From Intestinibaculum porci (lineage in GTDB: Bacteria > Bacillota_I > Bacilli_A > Erysipelotrichales > Coprobacillaceae), in NCBI RefSeq assembly GCF_003925875.1, contig NZ_AP019309.1:1054001-1118000 (forward strand): a stretch of DNA of 64,000 bases, in the 5' to 3' direction. The notes under the pieces were generated by a model. The model saw nothing but the letters and a program-made list of their open reading frames with translations. It had not been told where the DNA came from and made no database searches. The position numbers were made by a program, and so were the translations under genes. Every line of letters begins with the position of its first letter. The stretch's first letter is position 1. Shown here piece after piece: positions 33,277 through 42,954 of this stretch.

Positions 33277-33583
33277 CGGTTTGCATAATTCAGCCAAAAT
33301 GGTTCGATGAACGGATAGTGGTTTAGATAAACGTGTTACAGGTTTGTATGAACGCTATTGTCAGTTTACATTAATCACTCGATCGGTTTCATAAAACGCT
33401 ACTTTGGTGTACTCAAACGTAAGTGCGGTTTATCAAATCGGAGATCAGTTTGATAAAACGTTTAAATCGGTTTATAAAAACGTATCCCGGTTTATATAAG
33501 TCATGAGACTGGTTTATCTAAAAGTATTACCGGTTTGTTAAGACGCATATCGGTTTGCATAATCGGTCCATCGGTGTGTCTGT
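33277..33583 (+). repeat. Array of 15 imperfect CGGTTT repeats with 21-bp phasing at the IS21 left end
   Basis: Units with consensus CGGTTTATAAAAACG begin at about 33277, 33301, 33320, 33341, 33363, 33385, 33406, 33427, 33447, 33469, 33489, 33511, 33532, 33552 and 33573. Spacings are 19-24 and mostly 20-22 bp, two helical turns. One inverted unit (GTAAACCG) lies at the right end (35995). IS21 ends are known to carry a few transposase-binding repeats; this number is far larger. Confidence 0.8.
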
Positions 33584-33629
33584 ATTTATATATTTTTGAT
33601 ATTAAATTGAACTTTACCTCCTTTTTGGT

Positions 33630-33666
33630 GCTACACTATAAGGTGTAGTCAGAAGGAGGTTATTTT
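33630..33666 (+). promoter_or_regulatory. istA upstream palindrome and ribosome site
   Basis: CTACAC-TATAA-GGTGTAG forms a small palindrome containing a -10-like TATAAG, followed by AGAAGGAGG at 33651-33659. It may be the istAB promoter with an operator. Confidence 0.4.
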
Positions 33667-35220
33667 ATGCAAAAATGTACTACAATTGAAGAAATATTAG
33701 AAATGCTTGCACAGGGCTTTACTTATGAAGATATCCGTGCAAGATGCGGGATTGGATCCAGTGTAATTACGGATATCAAAAAGAAGTATGAGAAGATGGG
33801 AATATCCTTGAGCGAACTCAAGCTAATGTCTCCAGAAGAAATTAAGCAGAAGTTTTATCCGTCTGCCTGTCGTCGAGGAAACAGGCCGCTTCCTGATTTT
33901 AAAGATGTGTATCTGAAAATCACTGGTTCGCAGCACGCAACACTGTTTGAACAATGGATCGAATATAAGGAAAAATATAGTAACGGCTATGAGTATACAC
34001 AATTTAAGAAATACTTTGCAGACTGGAGAAAGGAACACCATATTGATGACAACATAAAAATGGCTCTTAATAGATCTCCTGGTAATAATCTGTATATTGA
34101 CTGGATTGGTGATACATTGCCTATTGTGAGAAACCCTGATGATCCAGACAAGCCGCTTACGGCTCATTTCTTCGTTACAACTATTGATATAAGTGATTAT
34201 ACGTTTTGTGAGGCTTTTCCTAATGAAAAGACTAATAATTACGTAGAGGGATTAGCGGATGCATTTACGTTTTATGGTGCACTTCCCCGTATTTTAAGGC
34301 CGGATAATCCAAAAACAATAGTTATTAAAAATAACAAGGATTCTCTTGTGCTCAATGCCATGCTTAGGGATTTTGAGCAGTACTACGGCGTGGTTATAGT
34401 ACCTGCACCACCGCGTAAGCCTAAAGGAAAAAGTCTTGTGGAGCATGCCGTTAAGTGGCTTGAGCAGAATCTTCTGCCAAGGCTTAAAGGACGATTGCTT
34501 AATAGCTTTGATGAGCTTAACGAAGTAATTGGCTTAGAAATGGAAAAGCTAAATCAGAGACCTTATAAAAACGCAAAAGGAAACAGAAAAGATATGTTTA
34601 TCGAATTTGATAAACCAGCAATGAGACCGTTGACTATGTCTCCATTCACCTGCTTTGATTATAAATATGTAAAAGTACCAAATAATTACCATATTCTAAT
34701 CGACAATCATTATTATTCTGTTCCCTACAAGTATTATAACCGCATGGTGCTTGTAAGAACATCTAAAAATCAAATTATTATCACTGATGAAAACAATAAT
34801 TTAATTTGTACACATGATAGAGCTTTTAAACCATTCCCAAAATATATTACCGAGAAGGAGCATATGCCTGCTTCCCATCAGTATTATTACGATGAGAATA
34901 ATTATAATGCTGAAACTTATATCAATTGGGCCGGCTCCTTTGGTCCCCAAACAAAGGAATATATCAAAAGAATTATTGCGTCTTTTGAATTTGAAGAGCA
35001 GTCCTATAAAAGCTGTAACGGTATGCTTCACCTGATCAAGGGCAAACCAAAAGCATTAGCTGAGGAAGCGGCTAAACGATGCCTCGCAAGTAATGTTATA
35101 GGCTATAGCTATTTCAAGAAAATTTATAATAATCTGACAAGCTCATCAGATAATGAATCAAATCATAATAATGCTCTGCCAAAGCATAAAAATATTAGAG
35201 GAAAGGATAGTTTTAAATAA
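33667..35220 (+). CDS. istA: IS21-family transposase IstA
   Basis: 517-aa DDE recombinase. N-terminal HTH (GFTYEDIRARCGIGSSVITDI) is followed by the RNase H-like core with catalytic residues in YIDWIGDTLP, LRPDNPK and SLVEHAVKWLE. A C-terminal beta domain (YHILIDNHYYSVPYKY) matches the family. Intact. The stop overlaps the istB start by one base. Confidence 0.93.
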   Translation: MQKCTTIEEILEMLAQGFTYEDIRARCGIGSSVITDIKKKYEKMGISLSELKLMSPEEIKQKFYPSACRRGNRPLPDFKDVYLKITGSQHATLFEQWIEYKEKYSNGYEYTQFKKYFADWRKEHHIDDNIKMALNRSPGNNLYIDWIGDTLPIVRNPDDPDKPLTAHFFVTTIDISDYTFCEAFPNEKTNNYVEGLADAFTFYGALPRILRPDNPKTIVIKNNKDSLVLNAMLRDFEQYYGVVIVPAPPRKPKGKSLVEHAVKWLEQNLLPRLKGRLLNSFDELNEVIGLEMEKLNQRPYKNAKGNRKDMFIEFDKPAMRPLTMSPFTCFDYKYVKVPNNYHILIDNHYYSVPYKYYNRMVLVRTSKNQIIITDENNNLICTHDRAFKPFPKYITEKEHMPASHQYYYDENNYNAETYINWAGSFGPQTKEYIKRIIASFEFEEQSYKSCNGMLHLIKGKPKALAEEAAKRCLASNVIGYSYFKKIYNNLTSSSDNESNHNNALPKHKNIRGKDSFK

Positions 35221-35993
35221 TGAATAAACAAGAAAAAATGACTGAAGAAAAGGAAAATCTCACAAAATTATGCTTTATATTAAAAAGAATGCACTTGTCA
35301 TCAATGGCTTCAGAGCTTGAAGCACAGCTGAACGATCCTAATGTGGATCTTTTATCATTTTCTGAAAGGTTTAATAAAATTGTTATGGCTGAATGGAATG
35401 CCAGACAGCTGAAAAAGTTTAAAAGATTGGTCAAACATGCTGAGCTGAAATATCCAGGAGCCTACTTTGATGAAAGCCTATATGATGCTAGAAGGCAGCT
35501 TGATACGACAACAATCGAAAGGCTTAACAACTCGACAGACTGGATTGATCAGGGTAGAAACCTTCTGGTAACAGGATTATGCGGATCAGGAAAAACCTAT
35601 TATGTCAATGCACTAGCGATTTCTGCTATGCATAAAAACAAAACGGTTAGATATACAAGAGCATCATTGTTAATGAATGAAATCAAAAGAATTGAGCAGC
35701 TTAATGATGCAGATGCAACTTATAAAGAGTTCATAGAATTATCCACAGTTGATATCCTGATCATTGATGATTTTGGACTCATGCCTTTGGACTTTGATAC
35801 CTGCAGAAGACTGTTTGAAATTCTTGACAGCCGAGAGGCTAGGAAAACCACTATCGTTGTATCACAGGTTCCGGTTAAAGGATGGTATGAATTATTTCAA
35901 AATGATACCTATGCAGATGCATGCTTAGATCGGTTAATAGCGAATGCTTTTAGATTAGAATTCAACGGCATTGATATGAGAAAATCATCTTAG
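35220..35993 (+). CDS. istB: IS21-family helper ATPase IstB
   Basis: 257-aa AAA+ ATPase that assists IstA in target selection. Walker A VTGLCGSGKTYYVNA near residue 115 and Walker B DILIIDDFGLMP near 177 are intact. Translationally coupled to istA (TAATG). Confidence 0.93.
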   Translation: MNKQEKMTEEKENLTKLCFILKRMHLSSMASELEAQLNDPNVDLLSFSERFNKIVMAEWNARQLKKFKRLVKHAELKYPGAYFDESLYDARRQLDTTTIERLNNSTDWIDQGRNLLVTGLCGSGKTYYVNALAISAMHKNKTVRYTRASLLMNEIKRIEQLNDADATYKEFIELSTVDILIIDDFGLMPLDFDTCRRLFEILDSREARKTTIVVSQVPVKGWYELFQNDTYADACLDRLIANAFRLEFNGIDMRKSS

Positions 35994-36025
35994 CGTAAAC
36001 CGGTTAGACCGTCCACATACATTGA

Positions 36026-36049
36026 CGGGGCGTCGCTGACGCCCCGTTT
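36026..36049. repeat. Strong GC-rich hairpin at the right flank of the IS
   Basis: ACGGGGCGTC-GCT-GACGCCCCGT, a perfect 10-bp stem in an otherwise AT-rich setting. It lacks a T-run on the plus strand, so is not a standard terminator. It may be a remnant of another element or a transcription barrier. Confidence 0.7.
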
Positions 36050-36067
36050 ACTGCGCTCTATGCATCA

Positions 36068-36532
36068 ATGGAAAATGATGTGGTCACGATCAGCTACATC
36101 AGACGTGATATCACGCTTGAATTTACACGTTTTTTAGTTGAATTTTTTTTGGAGGGATATATTAAAAAAGCAACAACTTTTGAAGAAGTCCTTGAGGGTT
36201 ATGAATACATTGAATATTCATTTTTAGCGGCTCGTTATCTGATGGCTCATGGGGATTTAAAGGATTTTCCCTTCTTCGAGAAGTATGATGTGCCTTATGT
36301 AGAACTGTCGATTGATGCGACACCATTGTCGGATGGGACTGCTAGTGTTGAAATTCGGACGAGTACCAAGGTGAAACGGTGGCCTGGTATTGAAGCGTAT
36401 TGCGCTGCATTTTTGATGGCTTTATATGAATTAGATGATATTTATGTGCCACATTTAGATATGATCTGTTATGTCGCTATCAGATTATTAGAGTTAGAGG
36501 GGAGTGATGAAGATGATCGAAGCATCAATTAG
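36068..36532 (+). CDS. Uncharacterised protein upstream of dprA
   Basis: 154 aa, acidic, no signal peptide or membrane segment, no motif recognised. Begins MENDVVTISYIRRDITLEF; two EGY/YEYIEY aromatic patches. The ATG has no ribosome site, probably because the IS21 insertion separated it from its original upstream region; the frame is open back to a stop at 36023. Its end overlaps the next gene by about 20 bases, so the two form a translational unit. Confidence 0.55.
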   Translation: MENDVVTISYIRRDITLEFTRFLVEFFLEGYIKKATTFEEVLEGYEYIEYSFLAARYLMAHGDLKDFPFFEKYDVPYVELSIDATPLSDGTASVEIRTSTKVKRWPGIEAYCAAFLMALYELDDIYVPHLDMICYVAIRLLELEGSDEDDRSIN

Positions 36533-36941
36533 AGTTAAAAAAGGACAGATCATGGCTGTTCGTGTTAATAAGCATGAAGATTTTTTTGAACATATTGTTT
36601 ATCCGCTTTTTGCTTTAACGCAAGCGCCGCATATGGAATCAAAACAGGATGTTATGGAAACTTTCCAGCATATGTATGCCTTTCATGAAGGTGTATATCG
36701 AATGCTCGCTGATGATGAAACGCGCTATGTGATTGCCGATGGTTTTTACAATCTTGTTTATGACCAGGAAACGCTGATGATTCCAGGTGTTATTGATGAT
36801 GAGAAATTTCTTTATCTTTATGGCTGTTTTTTAGCGTCATTTGTAAGTTATGAGAATCTTTCACGTGTTATTGCCTTAGTTTATACTTTATATGCACAAA
36901 ATGCCTTTGCGAATGGAGAGTTAGGTGATCGCTATGAATAA
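36513..36941 (+). CDS. Uncharacterised protein, coupled to dprA
   Basis: 142 aa from the ATG at 36513 (AGGGGAG 8-9 bases upstream; GTG/ATG at 36504/36507 lie too close). Soluble, acidic and aromatic-rich (EDFFEHIVYPLFALTQAPH), with no recognised domain. It overlaps the previous gene and overlaps dprA by eight bases. Conservation of this pair before dprA in relatives would suggest a role tied to competence or recombination. Confidence 0.6.
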   Translation: MIEASIRVKKGQIMAVRVNKHEDFFEHIVYPLFALTQAPHMESKQDVMETFQHMYAFHEGVYRMLADDETRYVIADGFYNLVYDQETLMIPGVIDDEKFLYLYGCFLASFVSYENLSRVIALVYTLYAQNAFANGELGDRYE

Positions 36942-37704
36942 TGATATGCGTGAGACTTTATTATACTTTTCATTAAAGTATGTTGGTGATTTTCGGAAGA
37001 TTTATCGCGCTTTAGAAGAAAAAGAAAGTGTTGATACGGCTTTGTTCGAGCAGTTAAAAAGAGGAATGAAGGCCTCTTATCTGACAATTGTGGATGAGCA
37101 GTATCCAGCGCGCTTAAAAGAAATTTATGATCCGCCATTTGTCCTCTATTATTATGGTGATGTATCATTGCTTTCTCGCGATCGTATGTTTTCCGTTGTG
37201 GGCAGCCGGCATCCTAATGCTTATGGCGCGAAAATGGCAAAACTGTACACTCACGTTTTGGTGGAAAATGGTTATGGCATTGTCTCGGGAATGGCTTATG
37301 GGATTGACAGTATGGCCCATAATGAGGCGATGCATAGCGGCGGGGTGACGATTGCCGTCCTTGGCAGTGGGATTGATGAAGTGTATCCGGCGGCGCATCG
37401 TTCACTTTATCAGCAGTTAATGCGCACACAGTTAGTTATTTCCGAATATCCGGGAATGACGAAACCGCAGAAAGTGTATTTTAAAAATCGTAATCGCCTC
37501 ATTACTGGTTTAGGTGATCAGCTGTTAGTCGTGCAGGCACAGTTAAAAAGCGGTACAATGGTGAGTGTTGGTCATGCTTTAGAACAAGGAAAAGATGTCT
37601 ATGCCATTCCGGGACGGGTGAATGAAGATCCGCCAGGTACGAATTATCTGATTTCGCAGGGAGCGATCTGTGCTTCATCATGTGATATTCTGCTTGATGA
37701 ATGA
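36934..37704 (+). CDS. dprA: DNA-processing protein DprA
   Basis: Loads RecA on incoming single-stranded DNA during transformation. 256 aa: Rossmann-like core with VVGSRHPNAYG near residue 88, GIVSGMAYGIDSMAH near 120, VLGSGIDEVYPAAH near 145 and RNRLITGL. Lacks the C-terminal winged helix found in some homologues, which is not essential. The ATG at 36934 follows AGGTG and overlaps the preceding gene. With comEA/comEC it indicates a competence gene set. Confidence 0.94.
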   Translation: MNNDMRETLLYFSLKYVGDFRKIYRALEEKESVDTALFEQLKRGMKASYLTIVDEQYPARLKEIYDPPFVLYYYGDVSLLSRDRMFSVVGSRHPNAYGAKMAKLYTHVLVENGYGIVSGMAYGIDSMAHNEAMHSGGVTIAVLGSGIDEVYPAAHRSLYQQLMRTQLVISEYPGMTKPQKVYFKNRNRLITGLGDQLLVVQAQLKSGTMVSVGHALEQGKDVYAIPGRVNEDPPGTNYLISQGAICASSCDILLDE

Positions 37705-37758
37705 GACCCTAATATGTGAATATTGTCTCATTTCTGCTCGCTTAAAAAAGTTTGCATA

Positions 37759-37787
37759 TTGACAAACAAAAATTTTTCGTTTAATTT
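37759..37787 (+). promoter_or_regulatory. topA promoter
   Basis: -35 TTGACA (37759-37764), 17 bases, -10 TAATTT (37782-37787). Confidence 0.7.
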
Positions 37788-37811
37788 AAGTAAGCGAAGG
37801 AGGCGAGAGGC

Positions 37812-39935
37812 ATGAAACATTTGGTTATTGTCGAATCACCATCTAAATCAAAAACAATTGGGAAATATCTAGGCAAAGATTATATTGTGACATCATCGAA
37901 GGGTCATATCCGCGATTTATCAAAGAGCGGCAAAGATGGCTTAGGAATTGATCAGGACAATGATTATGCGCCAAAATATTCCATCCCTCGCGATAAAAGA
38001 GAGACTGTTAAAGAATTAAAAGAGTATGTCAAAAAAGCGGACGATGTCTATCTGGCAACCGACCCGGACCGTGAAGGAGAAGCTATTTCGTGGCATTTAG
38101 CACAGGTTTTAGGGATCGATATGGATCAGGACAATCGTATCGTTTTTCACGAAATTACGAAAAATGCCGTGACACAGGCGTTGGAACATCCCCGTAAGAT
38201 TGATCAGAACTTAGTCAAGTCCCAGGAGACGAGACGAGTTCTCGACCGTATTATCGGGTTTAAATTATCGAAATTATTACAGCGTAAGATTAAATCAAAA
38301 TCAGCTGGCCGTGTACAGTCAGTCGCATTAAGACTGATTTGCGAAAAGGAAGATGAAATCAATGCTTTTGTACCAGAAGAATACTGGAAGATTAAGGCAT
38401 CCTTTATTAAAGATCAGATTCCTTTTGAAGCTGATTTAACGAAGTATAAAACAAAGAAGTTAGAAATCCATAATGGTGAAGAAGCAACGAAAGCGTTCGA
38501 AGCCTTAGGGAAAGACTTCACCGTTGAAAAATTGACCAAGAGTGTCAAAAAGAAGAATTCAAAAGCACCGTTTATTACTTCGACGCTCCAGCAGGAAGCT
38601 TCTTCGAAATTAGGCTTCAAAGCGAAACGCACGATGAGTATTGCTCAGCGTCTCTATGAAGGGGTCGATTTAGGTCAGGAAACTGTGGGTTTAATTACCT
38701 ACATGAGAACCGATTCCATTCGTTTAGCGCCTGAATTTATTAATGAAACGAAGAAATATATCGAAGAAAAATATGGGAAAGATTATGTCGGAAGAGCAAA
38801 AGTTGCGAAAAAGACAGAAAATGTGCAGGATGCCCATGAAGCGATTCGTCCAACTTCTATCTTAAGAACACCTGAATCAATCAAAGAACATTTGACTGCG
38901 GAACAGTATAAATTGTACGCGATGATTTATGCACGGGCGATTGCTTCATTAATGACGCCGGCAACGATGGATGCCACTTCTGTTGTCTTAGACAATAATG
39001 GCTATAAATTCAATGCTTCCGGCAGCGTGATGAAATTTGATGGGTATTTAAGAGCGTATAGCGCTTATGAAAAATCAAATAATGAACTCTTACCGCCGCT
39101 TGAAGAAGGCGAAATCTTGAATGCGGAAAAAGTTGATAAATCCCAGCACTTTACGAAACCGCCAGCGCGCTATTCCGAAGCGAAGCTGATTAAGGAACTT
39201 GAAGAATTAGGTATTGGCCGTCCATCAACCTATGCGACGATCATTGATACGATTGTCAGCCGCGGGTATGTGGAACTCGAAAACAAAGCCTTTAAACCAA
39301 CGGAATCAGGGATATTAACGAATTCAAAATTGGTTGAATTCTTTGATTCTATTATTAATGTCGAATATACGGCAAAAATGGAAAACGAACTTGATGAAAT
39401 TGCTCAGGGCAATGATACTTATGTCAATGCGATTTCCCATTTCGAAGAAAAATTTGAACCATTGCTGGAAACGGCCTATGAGAAAATGCCAAAGATCGAA
39501 CCTCAGAAAACTGGTGAAAAGTGTCCGCAGTGTGGCGGTGATCTGGTTATTCGTAAAGGGCGCTATGGCGAGTTTGTAGCTTGTTCAAATTATCCGGAAT
39601 GTAAATATATTAAAGCTGATCCTAATAATAAAATCGGTCAGGAGAGCGGTGATATCTGTCCGAACTGCGGTGCGCCAATGGTTTACAAACGCGGGCGCTT
39701 TGGTGATTTTATCGCTTGTTCAAACTATCCGGAATGTAAGACCATCCTGAAGGATAAAAATGATAAAACAAATCAGGAAACGGGTGAAACTTGTCCAAAG
39801 TGCGGCTCACCGATGGTTTACAAGAAGGGACGTTTTGGACCATTTGAAGCATGTTCAAATTATCCAAAATGTAAATACATCAAACCGAAACCTAAAAAGA
39901 AAAAGGTTAAGGAAGAAGAGACAAAAGAAGCATAA
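37812..39935 (+). CDS. topA: DNA topoisomerase I
   Basis: Type IA enzyme that relaxes negative supercoils. 707 aa. TOPRIM motif DPDREGEAISWHL near residue 80, active-site tyrosine in GLITYMRTDS near 297. Three C-terminal four-cysteine zinc ribbons (CPQCGG, CPNCGA and CPKCGS, each ending CSNYPxCK), then a lysine-rich tail. Follows dprA as in other Firmicutes. Confidence 0.97.
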   Translation: MKHLVIVESPSKSKTIGKYLGKDYIVTSSKGHIRDLSKSGKDGLGIDQDNDYAPKYSIPRDKRETVKELKEYVKKADDVYLATDPDREGEAISWHLAQVLGIDMDQDNRIVFHEITKNAVTQALEHPRKIDQNLVKSQETRRVLDRIIGFKLSKLLQRKIKSKSAGRVQSVALRLICEKEDEINAFVPEEYWKIKASFIKDQIPFEADLTKYKTKKLEIHNGEEATKAFEALGKDFTVEKLTKSVKKKNSKAPFITSTLQQEASSKLGFKAKRTMSIAQRLYEGVDLGQETVGLITYMRTDSIRLAPEFINETKKYIEEKYGKDYVGRAKVAKKTENVQDAHEAIRPTSILRTPESIKEHLTAEQYKLYAMIYARAIASLMTPATMDATSVVLDNNGYKFNASGSVMKFDGYLRAYSAYEKSNNELLPPLEEGEILNAEKVDKSQHFTKPPARYSEAKLIKELEELGIGRPSTYATIIDTIVSRGYVELENKAFKPTESGILTNSKLVEFFDSIINVEYTAKMENELDEIAQGNDTYVNAISHFEEKFEPLLETAYEKMPKIEPQKTGEKCPQCGGDLVIRKGRYGEFVACSNYPECKYIKADPNNKIGQESGDICPNCGAPMVYKRGRFGDFIACSNYPECKTILKDKNDKTNQETGETCPKCGSPMVYKKGRFGPFEACSNYPKCKYIKPKPKKKKVKEEETKEA

Positions 39936-39936
39936 A

Positions 39937-39965
39937 CGAAAGGGCTGCGTAAGCAGTCCTTTCCT
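39937..39965 (+). terminator. topA terminator
   Basis: AAAGGGCTGC/GCAGTCCTTT stem with a GTAA loop. The T-run is short. Confidence 0.6.
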
Positions 39966-39980
39966 AATAAGGAGAATAAA

Positions 39981-41282
39981 ATGGAAAATTATGTCAATGT
40001 CATTGGCGCCGGATTAGCCGGCTGTGAAGCGGTCCACCAGTTAGTAAAAGCAGGCATTCCTGTCCATCTTTACGAAATGCGTCCGGTGAAATCAACTGAT
40101 GCCCATAAAACTGAATATTTTGCGGAATTGGTTTGTTCCAATTCGTTACGTGCTGATGGTCTGAAAAATGCCGTTGGGGTGTTAAAACAGGAAATGACGA
40201 TGAATGATTCCCTGATTATTAAGATTGCCCGTGAACATGCAGTGCCTGCTGGCGGCTCGCTAGCGGTTGATCGCTATGGCTTTGCGAAAGCCGTTACCGA
40301 GGCTATTACGAATCATCCTTTAGTGACGGTTATTCATGAAGAAGTGACTCAAATTCCTGAAGGGCCAACGATTATTGCCAGCGGCCCTTTGACAAGTAAT
40401 GCATTATCCCAGGCTATTGGGGAATATTTAGGACAAAAAGAATATTTCTATTTCTATGACGCGGCAGCGCCTATTGTTACCAAAGATTCTATTAATTTCG
40501 ATATTGCTTATTATAAATCCCGTTATGATAAAGGAGATGCGGAATATATTAACTGCCCGATGGATGAAGCGCAGTTTGATGCCTTCTATGATGCCTTAAT
40601 GAACGCGGAATGCGTCGTGCCTCATGATTATGAAGAGAAGTTTTTTGAAGGCTGTATGCCATTTGAAGAAATGGCTCGGCGTGGTAAGCAGACGCTGTTA
40701 TTTGGCCCGATGAAACCAGTTGGCTTAGAAAAAGATAACGGGCCGCGCAGCCATGCGGTGGTGCAGTTACGTCAGGATAATGCCATTGGCAGTCTTTACA
40801 ATATTGTGGGGTTCCAGACACATTTAAAATGGGGCGAACAAAAGAAGATTATTCACATGATTCCTGGTTTAGAAAATGCGGAAATTGTCCGTTATGGTGT
40901 GATGCATCGTAACTGTTTCCTGAATTCCCCATTGTTCTTACGACCAACTTATCAGTATAAAGACCGTGATGATTTATTCTTTGCTGGTCAGATGACGGGG
41001 GTTGAAGGATATGTGGAATCAGCGCAGTCCGGCTTAACTGCTGGTCTCAATATGGCAAGACTGATGCAGGGGAAAACGCCGCTGGTCTTCCCCAATGAGA
41101 CAGTGATGGGAGCCTTAGCTCATTATATTACCCATGCCTCAAAAGCAGACTTCCAGCCGATGAAAGCCAATTTTGGTATTTTGCCTGATTTAGCGCAGCG
41201 CGTGAAGAAAAAGGAAAAGAAGGAAGCGTATGCGAAGCGCGCCATTGCGAGTATGGAGTCTTTCTTAAATGAAAACGCCTAA
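39981..41282 (+). CDS. trmFO: FADH2/folate-dependent tRNA m5U54 methyltransferase
   Basis: Uses methylene-THF and FADH2 to make ribothymidine at tRNA position 54. 433 aa. FAD motif [16 protein letters not shown] at the start; cysteine-bearing [24 protein letters not shown] near 335. Overlaps xerC by 14 bases. The lineage thus has a folate route for m5U54 as well as the degenerate SAM-type m5U enzyme fold at 59641. Confidence 0.96.
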   Translation: MENYVNVIGAGLAGCEAVHQLVKAGIPVHLYEMRPVKSTDAHKTEYFAELVCSNSLRADGLKNAVGVLKQEMTMNDSLIIKIAREHAVPAGGSLAVDRYGFAKAVTEAITNHPLVTVIHEEVTQIPEGPTIIASGPLTSNALSQAIGEYLGQKEYFYFYDAAAPIVTKDSINFDIAYYKSRYDKGDAEYINCPMDEAQFDAFYDALMNAECVVPHDYEEKFFEGCMPFEEMARRGKQTLLFGPMKPVGLEKDNGPRSHAVVQLRQDNAIGSLYNIVGFQTHLKWGEQKKIIHMIPGLENAEIVRYGVMHRNCFLNSPLFLRPTYQYKDRDDLFFAGQMTGVEGYVESAQSGLTAGLNMARLMQGKTPLVFPNETVMGALAHYITHASKADFQPMKANFGILPDLAQRVKKKEKKEAYAKRAIASMESFLNENA

Positions 41283-42183
41283 GGATCGTTTTCTTGATTA
41301 TCTGCACTTTGAAAAGCGTTATAGTGATCTGACGATCACCTCTTATCGTCATGATCTTACGGATTTTGAAGGGTACCTTAAACAGGAAGGTATCACTTCC
41401 CTTTTGGATATTGATGATTTGGCAGCGCGTGGTTATGTGATGTCTTTAAGCAGTCAAAAACTGTCGCATACCACAATTAATCGTCGTTTATCGTCATTGC
41501 GCTCTTTTTATAAATATTTAGAACGTCAGAAAATGGTAAAGGGGAATCCTTTTGAACTGATTACTTCGTTAAAAGAAAGTAAACGTCATCCCGATTTCCT
41601 ATATGAGGAAGAAATGCTTGCCTTGCTTGACTCGATTGAGACAGACACTTTGTTAGGCGTGCGTAATAAAGCGATGATCGAATTAATGTATGCATCGGGA
41701 TTACGTGTGTCAGAAGTCGTGCATTTACGTATCGAGGATGTCCATCTTGATGATCAATTTTTGCGTATCATGGGGAAAGGGCAGAAAGAACGTGATGTGC
41801 CTTTCCATGATTATGCGAAGGCGTGGTTAGTGAAGTATTTAGAAGAAGCCCGGATAGAGCTCATGGCTTCGTATCATCAGGATCACCATTATGTCTTTGT
41901 CAATAGCCGGGGAGGGATGCTTAGCAGTCGCGGAGTGGAAAAGATTTTAAATAAAGTAATGGCCCATTATGATCCGCTGCGTAAAATTCATCCGCATACC
42001 ATTCGTCACTCATTTGCGACGCATTTATTAAATGCTGGAATGGATTTGCGGGTTGTGCAGGAATTGTTAGGGCATGCGCATCTTTCTACCACCCAGGTTT
42101 ATACGCATGTGACAAAAGAAAAACTAAAAGAGGTTTATGATCAGGCGTGTCCAAGAAAAGTGCTTGAAAAGATGAAAAAGTGA
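41269..42183 (+). CDS. xerC: Tyrosine recombinase XerC (CodV-like)
   Basis: Resolves chromosome dimers at dif with a partner. 304 aa: N-terminal SAM-like core-binding domain, then catalytic R in [33 protein letters not shown] with the nucleophilic tyrosine. Position after trmFO matches codV in Bacillus. XerC versus XerD is set by context. Confidence 0.92.
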   Translation: MKTPKDRFLDYLHFEKRYSDLTITSYRHDLTDFEGYLKQEGITSLLDIDDLAARGYVMSLSSQKLSHTTINRRLSSLRSFYKYLERQKMVKGNPFELITSLKESKRHPDFLYEEEMLALLDSIETDTLLGVRNKAMIELMYASGLRVSEVVHLRIEDVHLDDQFLRIMGKGQKERDVPFHDYAKAWLVKYLEEARIELMASYHQDHHYVFVNSRGGMLSSRGVEKILNKVMAHYDPLRKIHPHTIRHSFATHLLNAGMDLRVVQELLGHAHLSTTQVYTHVTKEKLKEVYDQACPRKVLEKMKK

Positions 42184-42189
42184 TTGACG

Positions 42190-42318
42190 AGCAGGGGCTC
42201 TTCGTGATAGTATAACTACGTTGTAGACCTCTAGCTACAACCGCACATAAAAGGTATTAAAGGTACAAAGTACTGCCTTGGTTGGCGAGTCTAAGAAAAA
42301 TGAGAAGGAGGTACATCA
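42190..42318 (+). promoter_or_regulatory. rplU promoter region and probable L21 leader RNA
   Basis: TTGACG begins just after xerC, with GATAGT or TATAAC as candidate -10. The following untranslated stretch (about 42215-42300) folds around TTGTAGACCTCTAGCTACAA and TACTGCCTTGGTTGGCG. An L21 leader is known at this place in Firmicutes. Ends in AGAAGGAGG. No covariance search was run. Confidence 0.6.
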
Positions 42319-42627
42319 ATGTACGCAATTATTGAAACTGGTGGAAAACAGTTAAAAGTTGAAGCTGGAGACACGATCTTTGTAGAAAAGTTAGATGTTG
42401 AAGCTGGCGAAACTTACACATTTGATAAGGTATTATTAGTTGGTGATGACACTGTTAAGATTGGTAACCCATACGTTGCAGGCGCAACTGTTACAGCAAC
42501 TGTTGAAAAACAGGGTAAAGAAAAGAAGGTTACAATCTTCAAGTATGAACCAAAGAAACATTATCATAAAAAACAGGGTCATAGACAGCCTTACACTAAG
42601 TTAACAGTTAAAGAAATCTTAGCTTAA
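42319..42627 (+). CDS. rplU: 50S ribosomal protein L21
   Basis: 102 aa, [18 protein letters not shown] at the start and [19 protein letters not shown] near the end, canonical. First gene of the rplU-prp-rpmA unit. Confidence 0.98.
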   Translation: MYAIIETGGKQLKVEAGDTIFVEKLDVEAGETYTFDKVLLVGDDTVKIGNPYVAGATVTATVEKQGKEKKVTIFKYEPKKHYHKKQGHRQPYTKLTVKEILA

Positions 42628-42629
42628 TT

Positions 42630-42947
42630 ATGATAAAAGTTCACATTACCAGACATCAAGGGATTGTGCAGGAGATCACTATCAGTGGTCATGCCAATTC
42701 CGGAGAGTATGGTAAGGATCTTGTTTGTGCCGGTGTCAGCAGTGTGACGACAGGGGTATGCAATACCCTGGCAAATCACAACTTTCTCGACATAGGGACA
42801 ATCGTATACAAAGAAGGATACGTTTCCATTACTTCAAAAAATATGACGAGTGAACATCAATTGATACTAGAGACTTTGATCACTACTCTTGAAAATATTG
42901 AAGAAAACTATGGAACGTACATAAGAATTATAAATCAGGAGGCATAA
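42630..42947 (+). CDS. prp: Ribosomal-processing cysteine protease Prp
   Basis: 105-aa protease that cleaves the N-terminal extension of L27 in Firmicutes. Catalytic His in [10 protein letters not shown] (about residue 22) and Cys in [11 protein letters not shown] (about 34). Lies between rplU and rpmA, two bases after rplU. Its substrate extension is present on the next gene. Confidence 0.95.
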   Translation: MIKVHITRHQGIVQEITISGHANSGEYGKDLVCAGVSSVTTGVCNTLANHNFLDIGTIVYKEGYVSITSKNMTSEHQLILETLITTLENIEENYGTYIRIINQEA

Positions 42948-42954
42948 AACAATG

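Larger units (their letters stand above)
33256..36021 (+). mobile_element. IS21-family insertion sequence
   Basis: About 2.8 kb with istA and istB. Proposed ends are diverged inverted repeats: left TCTAGACGCATTGACCGGTTT (around 33262-33282) against the reverse complement of the right end (36021 back to about 36001), sharing TnTnGACG...ACCGGTTT. Exact termini and target duplication could not be fixed; ATGCAT occurs just outside both sides (33235 region and 36060) but does not abut the repeats. Codon use is poorer in G+C than neighbouring core genes. Confidence 0.75.

Noticed and set aside
33277-33583. CRISPR array
   Set aside because: The repeats are imperfect, only about 14 bases long, spaced by about 7 bases, and adjoin istA with no cas genes. 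They fit transposase-binding repeats better.
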